Assembly: GCA_026400305.1 (NCBI GenBank)
Contig: JAPLPI010000161.1
Coordinates: forward strand, 1 to 6,675
Origin: Alphaproteobacteria bacterium
GTDB lineage: Bacteria; Pseudomonadota; Alphaproteobacteria; Micropepsales; Micropepsaceae
Length of the DNA: 6,675 bases
Reading direction: 5' to 3'
The position numbers and the translations under genes are program-made. Numbering within the stretch: position 1 is the stretch's first letter; the number at the start of each line of letters is the position of its first letter. Under the pieces are notes generated by a model, which had not been told where the DNA came from, did not search any database, and worked only from the letters and a program-made list of their open reading frames with translations. Of the stretch, positions 1 to 5,433 are shown piece by piece.

Positions 1-1
1 C

Positions 2-634
2 GGCATGGGCAAGGATGGCGTCAAGGCCGACGTGCCAGCCGATCCGGAATTCCTTCCCGCCGTGTTCCGGGGAGAAGTGGGAGAGGACGTCGATCCCTTC
101 GCCACCAAGCTGGGCAGCTATTACACCGTCCATGTGAATGGCCAGGCGCTGCCCAAGCTGAAGCTGCTGGGCCAGGTACGCGCCCAGGCGCTGGCCGATT
201 GGACCACGGAGCAGCGCGGCATCATGCTGGCCAAGCGCGCCCAGACGCTGGCCGCCCAGGCGGCCAAGGACAAGTCGCTAGACGGCATCGCCAAAGAATT
301 GAAAGTGCCTATGCAACACAGCCCGGCCCTGACGCGGCAGACCAACGACACCATGTTCGGCGAAGCGATGGTGGCCAAGCTGTTCAACGCCCCGGCCGGC
401 GGCGTGGACTTCGGACCGCAAAGCACGTCAGGAAATTATGTCATCGCCCGCATCACCGGCATTTCCCATCCAACGCTGAACCAGCGCGATCCGAGCTTCC
501 AGGGCGGCATGATGCGTTTCTCCCAGTCGGTGGCGGGTGACTTCTCCATCGCCCTGGCCAATGCCGCCCGCATCCGCCAGACCGTGAAGGTGAACCAGAA
601 GCTGGTCCAATCGGTGACGGGCGCGAACCAGTGA
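2..634 (+). CDS. ppiD: PpiD-type peptidyl-prolyl isomerase / periplasmic folding factor, C-terminal part (5' end cut by window)
   Basis: This is the last 211 codons of a longer gene; the frame is open to the left edge, so the ATG at 5 is probably internal. The product resembles the region after the parvulin domain in alphaproteobacterial PpiD/SurA-type proteins. It opens with a segment around FLPAVFRGEVGED and GSYYTVHVNG, followed by a long Ala/Gln/Lys-rich helical stretch (roughly residues 60-105) and a final helical tail. The family comprises inner-membrane-anchored chaperones facing the periplasm that help outer-membrane and secreted proteins fold. The parvulin domain and N-terminal membrane anchor would lie outside the window, so catalytic residues cannot be judged. 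It stops with TGA 7 bases before trpE, a gene order known from alphaproteobacteria. The assignment rests on overall resemblance plus this neighbour, not on a catalytic motif. Confidence 0.8.
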   Translation, partial: GMGKDGVKADVPADPEFLPAVFRGEVGEDVDPFATKLGSYYTVHVNGQALPKLKLLGQVRAQALADWTTEQRGIMLAKRAQTLAAQAAKDKSLDGIAKELKVPMQHSPALTRQTNDTMFGEAMVAKLFNAPAGGVDFGPQSTSGNYVIARITGISHPTLNQRDPSFQGGMMRFSQSVAGDFSIALANAARIRQTVKVNQKLVQSVTGANQ

Positions 635-641
635 CCGCGTT

Positions 642-2159
642 ATGATCGAGCCGGCTTTCGATGCCTTCGCTTCCGGTTATGCGCAGGGGCGCGCCCAGCT
701 TGTCTTTACCAGGCTGGTCGCCGACATGGAGACACCGGTCTCCGCTTTTCTCAAGCTCGGCGACGGCAAGGACAATACCTTCCTTCTGGAAAGCGTCCAG
801 GGCGGCGAGACCCGCGGGCGCTATTCTATCATCGGGCTGAAGCCGGACCTGATCTGGCGGTGCCGCAATGGCGTCGCCGAGATCAACCGCAACGCATTGA
901 CCCATACCGACAGCTTCACGCCGGAAAGCACCAAGCCACTGGCGAGCCTGCGCGCCCTGACCAAGGAAACGCAGGCGGCGATCCCCAGCGGTCTACCGCC
1001 CATGGCCACCGGCCTGTTCGGCTACCTGGGCTATGATATGGCGCGGCAGGTGGAAAACCTGCCAAATCCGCCGCCCGACACGCTGGGCCTGCCAGACGCC
1101 ATCCTGCTGCGTCCCACCATCACCGCCATCTTCGACAGCGTGAAGGACGAGATCATCGTCATCAGCCCTGTCTGGATCGACAAGACCGTGGACGCCAAGG
1201 CCGCTTATGCCCGCGCCACCGCGCGACTGGACGAAGCTGTTGCCGCGCTGGAAGCCCCTGCTCCGCATCCCGCGCCCGTACCTGCCAACCTGCCGACCGG
1301 CGTGGCGGTGAAATCCAACATGACCAAGGACGAGTATTTCGCCGTGGTCGCGCGCGCCAAGGAATACATCATGGCGGGCGATGTGTTTCAGGTGGTGCCC
1401 AGCCAACGCTTCCGCCGGCCCTTCACCCTGCCGCCCTTCTCGCTCTACCGTGCCCTGCGGCGACTGAACCCTTCGCCGTACCTTTATTACCTGTCGATGC
1501 CCGCCTTTCAGATCGTGGGCTCCAGCCCCGAAGTTCTGGTGCGGCTGCGCGACGGCAAGGTCACCATCCGCCCCATAGCCGGCACGCGCTGGAGAGGAAA
1601 AACGCCGGAAGAAGACAAAGCGCTTGCCGAAGACCTGATGTCCGATCCAAAGGAGCGCGCCGAGCATCTGATGCTGATTGATCTGGGCCGCAACGATGTG
1701 GGCCGCATCGCCAAGACCGGCGCGGTGAAAGTCACCGACAGCTTCTTCATCGAGCGCTACAGCCATGTGATGCATCTTGTGTCCAACGTCGAGGGTGAAA
1801 TCCGAGACGGGCTGGACGCGGTGGATGCGCTGGCTGCGGGCCTGCCAGCCGGCACCCTGACGGGCGCCCCCAAGATCCGCGCCATGGAAATCATTGACGA
1901 GTTCGAAAAAGAAAAGCGCGGCGCCGCCTATGCCGGCGCGGTGGGCTATTTCGCCGCCGACGGCTCGATGGACACCTGCATCGTGCTGCGCACCGCTCTG
2001 GTCAAGGACGGAATCATGTATGTGCAGGCCGGCGGCGGCGTGGTCGCCGACAGCGTGCCGGAGGCCGAGTATCAGGAAACCATCAACAAATCCAAAGCAC
2101 TTCTCGCCGCCGCCGAGGAAGCTGTCCGCTTCGCCTCCGCCGCCAAAAAGGGCCAGTAG
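642..2159 (+). CDS. trpE: Anthranilate synthase component I
   Basis: The 505-residue product has the usual full length. It is the large subunit of cytoplasmic anthranilate synthase, which converts chorismate to anthranilate in the first committed step of tryptophan synthesis. The N-terminal domain carries LLES (48-51) and RYS (60-62), the family's tryptophan feedback-inhibition signature. The chorismate-binding domain (about 225-490) shows NPSPYLYYL (276-284), IVGSSPE (291-297), RPIAGTR (310-316), LIDLGRNDVGR (345-355), HLVSNVEG (378-385), PAGTLTGAPKIRAMEIIDE (402-420) and QAGGGVVADSVPEAEYQET (462-480). These distinguish TrpE from PabB with fair certainty. No strong Shine-Dalgarno precedes the ATG. 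The stop of ppiD 7 bases upstream suggests co-transcription and possibly translational coupling. The amidotransferase partner trpG is not downstream here, so it is probably elsewhere. The C-terminus ends in TAG at the expected place. Confidence 0.97.
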   Translation: MIEPAFDAFASGYAQGRAQLVFTRLVADMETPVSAFLKLGDGKDNTFLLESVQGGETRGRYSIIGLKPDLIWRCRNGVAEINRNALTHTDSFTPESTKPLASLRALTKETQAAIPSGLPPMATGLFGYLGYDMARQVENLPNPPPDTLGLPDAILLRPTITAIFDSVKDEIIVISPVWIDKTVDAKAAYARATARLDEAVAALEAPAPHPAPVPANLPTGVAVKSNMTKDEYFAVVARAKEYIMAGDVFQVVPSQRFRRPFTLPPFSLYRALRRLNPSPYLYYLSMPAFQIVGSSPEVLVRLRDGKVTIRPIAGTRWRGKTPEEDKALAEDLMSDPKERAEHLMLIDLGRNDVGRIAKTGAVKVTDSFFIERYSHVMHLVSNVEGEIRDGLDAVDALAAGLPAGTLTGAPKIRAMEIIDEFEKEKRGAAYAGAVGYFAADGSMDTCIVLRTALVKDGIMYVQAGGGVVADSVPEAEYQETINKSKALLAAAEEAVRFASAAKKGQ

Positions 2160-2202
2160 GCCAGGGCGGTTTTTAGGCTAAACCCCGTTATCGCCTCGAT
2201 AC

Positions 2203-2206
2203 GGAG
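2203..2206 (+). promoter_or_regulatory. Shine-Dalgarno GGAG for the TTG start of the response-regulator relic
   Basis: GGAG lies 5 bases before the TTG at 2212. The TTG opens a frame that quickly reads VLVVDDE, the beginning of a receiver domain. This site decides the non-ATG start, since no ATG lies in frame between the trpE stop and that motif. Confidence 0.55.
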
Positions 2207-2211
2207 ACGCC

Positions 2212-2597
2212 TTGAGCCAGAAAAACGACACCAAGACCGTGCTGGTGGTGGATGACGAGGCCACGGTGCGGATTTTGACCTCCGAAGTGCTGGGTGAATG
2301 CTACTAGAGCACCCTGGATAGCGGACGACGGACCATCGGCGCTCAATACCCTGGAATCCGGCAAGCGCACCGACTTAATGATCACCGATGTCGGCCTACC
2401 CGGCGGCATGAATGGCCGTCAGGTGGCGGACGCGGCGCGTAAGCTGCGCAAGGACCTGAAGGCCCTGTTCATCACCGGCTATATGAAGAATGCCGTAGTC
2501 CGCAACGGACGCCTGGACCGATGCATGGAAGGTCTGGTCAAGCCTTTCGGCATTTCCAGCCTGACAAAAAAAAGCCCCCGAGATGCCCGACAGCTAG
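2212..2597 (+). pseudogene. Broken single-domain response regulator (CheY-like receiver)
   Basis: A complete receiver domain can be pieced together from three frames. From the TTG at 2212, frame 1 reads TVLVVDDEATVRILTSEVL and then meets an in-frame TAG at 2305-2307. From about 2320, frame 2 continues with ADDGPSALNTLESG, LMITDVGLPGGMNG (phospho-acceptor Asp in TDVGLP), LFITGY (conserved Thr) and LVKPFG (conserved Lys). A second frame change at the A8 run (2566-2573) would bring frame 3 to a TAG at 2595-2597, giving about 128 codons, the usual size of a stand-alone receiver. All key residues survive, so inactivation looks recent, or some lesions are sequence errors. No output domain is present. 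In intact form such proteins are phosphorylated by histidine kinases; the partner is unknown. The + frame that runs on to 3121 is only a shadow of the opposite-strand gene. Confidence 0.85.
2566..2573 (+). repeat. A8 homopolymer run at a frame break
   Basis: Eight consecutive A bases lie where the receiver relic has to change from frame 2 to frame 3 to reach a stop at the expected length. Such runs are slippage-prone both in replication and in sequencing. On the minus strand the run reads as T8 just after GGGGGC, downstream of the deacetylase gene. It looks like one half of a terminator, but I find no matching C-rich arm, so I do not call a terminator. Confidence 0.5.
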
Positions 2598-3604
2598 CGT
2601 CCCACGATCGCGATATCGCGCGCCACCTTGCGCCGCATCGCCTCGTCCAGCGGCACCAGGGTCACGCCGTGGTCATGCGCCAGCCAGTCCTTCAGCAAGC
2701 GCAAGGTCGCGTCATGGGGATGGCCGATGGCGATGGCAACGCCACGACGTTTTGCTTCACGCGCCAAAATCTCCAGCTGGGCACTCACCGCCGCCTCGCG
2801 CTGATCGTCGTCCAGGAAGACGTCGCGTCCGGCCGTCATCACGCCAGCTGCCCTCGCCGCCGCCGGCACCGCGCTGTCCGGTCCGGTGCGGGAATCGAAG
2901 AAGAACAGATGCCGCGCCCGCAAGGTCGCCATCACCGGCGCCAGCCCCACAGCGTCAGCGGTAAAGCGGCTGCCTTCATGATTGTTGATCCCCACAAGGC
3001 CAGGCACTCGCGTCAAGTTCCAGCTCATGCGGCTGGCGATTTCATTCGGCGCCATGCCGGTCGTGAGCGTCATAGGGCCCGGGTCCTCGAGACCCAGCGC
3101 CTGCATCGGCACATGCGCTAGCACCAAATGGCCTTTGCGGGCCGCCGCGTCCGCCAGGAATGGCGTGGCCTCGGCAAAGGGCAAAAAAGACAACGCCACA
3201 GCCTCTGGCAGCGCCATGGCGCGGTCGGTTCCGGCCAGGTCCTCGCCAAGATCGTCGATACAGATGGCGATCACCGGCCGCGCCCCACTCAACGCCGGCG
3301 GCGGGCCACGCTGCATATCCAGGATCGCCCGGGGCAACCATTCCGGCATGGTAGATGGCGTTACCGGATACAGCACCTGCGGCGTGTAGTGGCTTTCGCT
3401 GAAGCCTTGCGGCACGGCGAAGCGCGCGACGCCATGCGCCAGCCCGTCCGGCGCGGCGGATTCGGCGGCGATTCCCTGTACGACGGCTTCCAGAAATTTT
3501 GGAGTGCCCGCCAGCGCCGCAGCGCCGCCCAGCACCAACCCCGCGCCGAATAGCACACAGAAGGCTATCTCAGGTATGCGCCGAATCAGGGATGCGCGGT
3601 CCAT
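2594..3604 (-). CDS. Divergent polysaccharide deacetylase (YibQ / DUF610 type), membrane-anchored
   Basis: The start at 3604 gives 336 residues and places a hydrophobic segment (about 12-33, IAFCVLFGAGLVLGG) near the N-terminus. That fits an inner-membrane anchor or uncleaved signal with the enzyme domain in the periplasm. The frame is open a further 39 codons upstream, but those codons look non-coding and Arg-rich. Family signatures are seen in order: IAICIDDLG (112-120), LAHVPM (162-167), GINNHEGSRFT (205-215), FFFDSRTG (234-241), VFLDDD (262-267) and AIAIGHPH (290-297). These are the metal-site and active-site blocks of the divergent polysaccharide deacetylase family, whose substrate is poorly known. 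Two deviations from the usual form as I recall it are NNHEGS where NNHMGS is common, and HVPMQA where HxPMEP is common. It stands alone between two relics, and its TAG overlaps the restored stop of the convergent receiver relic at a CTAG. Confidence 0.9.
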   Translation of the reverse strand: MDRASLIRRIPEIAFCVLFGAGLVLGGAAALAGTPKFLEAVVQGIAAESAAPDGLAHGVARFAVPQGFSESHYTPQVLYPVTPSTMPEWLPRAILDMQRGPPPALSGARPVIAICIDDLGEDLAGTDRAMALPEAVALSFLPFAEATPFLADAAARKGHLVLAHVPMQALGLEDPGPMTLTTGMAPNEIASRMSWNLTRVPGLVGINNHEGSRFTADAVGLAPVMATLRARHLFFFDSRTGPDSAVPAAARAAGVMTAGRDVFLDDDQREAAVSAQLEILAREAKRRGVAIAIGHPHDATLRLLKDWLAHDHGVTLVPLDEAMRRKVARDIAIVGR

Positions 3605-3684
3605 GCCGTAGTCTGCGGCAGGAGAAACCTCTGTCAATCTGCTGCGACGTGCGCACCGGCGCCATAGACAGCGCGCTTGCACAC

Positions 3685-4192
3685 CTACCCCATCCCGATC
3701 AGCAGGATGCAGATCCAGCATGACGCCCAGAAGATGTCATTCGCCGCCAGCAGATAGGCCCTGCTGGTCATGGTGCGCGTCACCGCCGCCTTGGCCGCCA
3801 AGTTCGCAAAGCCGGCGCTGTGCAGACACGCGAGCGCCTTGCTCAGCCCCGGTGTGACAGTGGTCGCCTGGTCGGCCATCCGGCTTTTGTGCAGCGCTTC
3901 GCGCCGGTCCCACAGGGTGGTGCCGATGGAGGCGGCAAACCAGCCGCCGTTGACGCGCGCGACGTTTGACAGGCCCGAGGCCAGCGATATTTTCTGCGGC
4001 GGTGAAATTGGCCCGCATCAGATACGACACGCCGAACGCGATATAGGCTACCATGGCGATGATGCGCGCATCCACCTTGCTCATCAGCTTGGTCTACAGG
4101 GGCATCAGCGGAACCGCGATCACGCCGGTGGGCGCTGCCACCAGCCCCGCCCAGGTCACCGTGTAACCAACCTGCGTCTGCAACTGCCAATT
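3685..4192 (-). pseudogene. Remnant of an EmrB/QacA (DHA2) family drug exporter, C-terminal part
   Basis: Two pieces of the C-terminal half of a 14-TM major facilitator protein are readable. The upstream piece, from about 4192, reads NWQLQTQVGY, VTWAGLVAAPTGVIAVPL, then an in-frame TAG (4096-4094), then KLMSKVDARIIAMVAYIAF and YLMRANFTA. Near 3990 the frame changes, and the second piece begins ISLASGLSNVARVNGG, then IGTTLWDRREALHKSR, ending in AYLLAANDIFWASCW and a TAG at 3687-3685. Both pieces match the DHA2 family in the right order. By memory of the family, roughly 35-45 residues (about one TM helix and the following loop) are missing at the junction. Everything before NWQLQTQ, some 300 residues, is absent. 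Stop, deletion and 5' truncation together make it a dead gene. It was not inactivated merely by sequencing error. Confidence 0.85.
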
Positions 4193-4233
4193 TTCGCCTT
4201 GCCAGCCCTGCGCAAATCACACGAAAAAGCGGC

Positions 4234-4485
4234 ATGCCCTCATTCGTCTACGTGCTGGCGACGAAAAATCCGGGCGGCCGGACAATCACTTATGTCGGCT
4301 GGACCCTGGACCTAGACCGCCGCCTCGCCGAGCATAATGGCAAGGCGGCCGGTGCCAAAACCACGCGCGGCCGGGAATGGTCTCTGGTCTATGCCGAAAA
4401 GCATCGCACCCGCAAAGGCGCCATGCGGCGTGAATTTGTGCTGAAGAGCGACCGGAAGTTTCGTGCCCTTTTGCGAAACAACTAG
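4234..4485 (+). CDS. Small GIY-YIG nuclease family protein (UPF0213 / SLX1-like single domain)
   Basis: The 83-residue protein consists of one GIY-YIG domain, the usual size for this group. It reads FVYVLAT (4-10) for the first strand, with VYV in place of GIY, then ITYVGWT (18-24) with YVG in place of YIG. The conserved basic patch DLDRRLAEHN follows (26-35), with Arg29 or Arg30 the likely catalytic arginine. KTTRGREWSLVYAE (42-55) and the helix AMRREFVLKSDRKFR (63-77) come next, with Glu67 the likely metal ligand. Members are presumed structure-specific DNA endonucleases, but the role of these small bacterial forms is not settled. The start is the first ATG of the domain; no strong Shine-Dalgarno is visible. 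The gene ends 6 bases before the convergent nrdB stop, and starts about 40 bases from the truncated end of the exporter relic on the opposite strand. Confidence 0.88.
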   Translation: MPSFVYVLATKNPGGRTITYVGWTLDLDRRLAEHNGKAAGAKTTRGREWSLVYAEKHRTRKGAMRREFVLKSDRKFRALLRNN

Positions 4486-4491
4486 CGCATC

Positions 4492-5433
4492 CTAGGGCAG
4501 CGGATGCGCCTTGAGCTGCTTGTAACCAGTATCGGTCACTTCGAAATTTCCGAACACCGGCTCCAGCTTCAACTGGGTCAGGCGCCAGTCGGCAATATAG
4601 CGAATATAGGATTTTATTTCCTTGGCGGTCATGCCCTGGACTTCGCCCAGGTTGAAGGCCAGATCCACAAAGCCCTCTTCCAGCCCGACCATGGTGTGGG
4701 CGACCTCGCGGATATCGTCGCGCACCGTCTTGGTAACGCATTGGGTTTCATCGGCCCAGGCGTGATAGAGCTTGGTGATGCCCTCGCAGTGCAGGCTTTC
4801 GTCGCGCACAGACCAGGACACAATCTGGCCCATGCCGTTCATCTTATTGAAGCGCGGGAAGTTCATGAGCATCGCAAAGCTGGCGAACAGCGACATGCCT
4901 TCGGTGAAGGCCCCGAACATGGCCAGGGTACGCGCCACGTCGGCGCAGGTGCCCACCCCGAAGGTGTGCATGTAGTCGGCCTTGGCCTTCATCTCCGAAT
5001 AGTCGCGGAAGGCTTCGAACTCGGTCTGGGGCATCCCCAGGGTCTTGAGCAGGAGCGCATAGGCGTCGATATGCACCGTCTCCATGTTGGTGAAGGCGGC
5101 CATCATCATCTGCACTTCCAAGGGCTGGAAAATGGGGATGTAGCGCTTGAGGTAATTGTCGCCCACTTCCACATCCGACTGGGTGAAGAAGCGGAAAATC
5201 TGGGTCAGCAGACCCTTCTCGGCGTCTGACAGGTGACCGGACTGCCAGTCGCGGATGTCCGACCCGAGCGGTACTTCCTCGCCCATCCAATGCGTCTGCT
5301 GCTGGCGCTTCCAGCAGTCATAGGCCCAGGGATAGCGGGTGATGTCATAGGTTCCGGTGGCGTTCAAAAGGCCAACAGTGCCCTTGCCGATCAATGTACG
5401 CGGATCGAAAGAGCCAAGCGATTTCATTGACAT
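4492..5433 (-). CDS. nrdB: Ribonucleotide reductase class I beta subunit (NrdB), apparently lacking its C-terminal tail
   Basis: NrdB houses the di-iron centre and tyrosyl radical that start nucleotide reduction in NrdA. Counted from the ATG at 5433 (313 residues), the expected ligands are all present: Asp87 (QSDVEVGD), Glu118 and His121 (METVHIDAY), Glu178 (EGMSLFASFA), and Glu212 and His215 (RDESLHCEG). Radical Tyr125 sits four residues after His121, as in E. coli. I prefer the ATG at 5433 because GAAGAG lies 8 bases upstream; ATG 5427 would give the classic 4-base ATGA overlap with nrdA, and GTG 5442 is also open. The oddity is the C-terminus. It stops at HPLP, where related short NrdBs, as I recall them, continue with PLPWL, an NFFE-R-TEY block and a flexible tail that binds NrdA. 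No frame beyond the stop encodes that tail. The gene may be functionally impaired, or another copy may exist. Confidence 0.93.
   Translation of the reverse strand: MSMKSLGSFDPRTLIGKGTVGLLNATGTYDITRYPWAYDCWKRQQQTHWMGEEVPLGSDIRDWQSGHLSDAEKGLLTQIFRFFTQSDVEVGDNYLKRYIPIFQPLEVQMMMAAFTNMETVHIDAYALLLKTLGMPQTEFEAFRDYSEMKAKADYMHTFGVGTCADVARTLAMFGAFTEGMSLFASFAMLMNFPRFNKMNGMGQIVSWSVRDESLHCEGITKLYHAWADETQCVTKTVRDDIREVAHTMVGLEEGFVDLAFNLGEVQGMTAKEIKSYIRYIADWRLTQLKLEPVFGNFEVTDTGYKQLKAHPLP

Noticed and set aside
2168..2184. Short hairpin after trpE (GGTTT / AAACC around a 7-base loop) as a terminator.
   Set aside because: Only 5 weak base pairs, and no T-run follows.
2574..2593. Rho-independent terminator for the deacetylase using the minus-strand T8 run.
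   Set aside because: The G-rich stretch before the T-run has no complementary C-rich arm close enough to form a stem.
2294..3121. Long + strand open frame continuing past the receiver relic.
   Set aside because: Only its first 90 or so codons match a receiver. The rest is Arg/His-rich antisense of the deacetylase gene, which has clear family motifs.
3605..3721. Upstream extension of the deacetylase to 3721.
   Set aside because: The extra 39 codons are Arg/Cys-rich and would place the membrane anchor far from the N-terminus; the ATG at 3604 fits the family better.
2159..4496. Possible amber (TAG) recoding: TAG interrupts the receiver and exporter relics and ends trpE, the deacetylase, the GIY-YIG gene and nrdB.
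   Set aside because: TAG ends trpE and the GIY-YIG gene at sensible family lengths. Reading through the nrdB TAG does not yield the missing tail. Both relics also have frame breaks that recoding cannot explain.
4504..5229. 241-codon + strand open frame opposite nrdB.
   Set aside because: His/Gly/Leu-rich shadow of nrdB with no recognisable motif; GC-rich antisense frames are often open.
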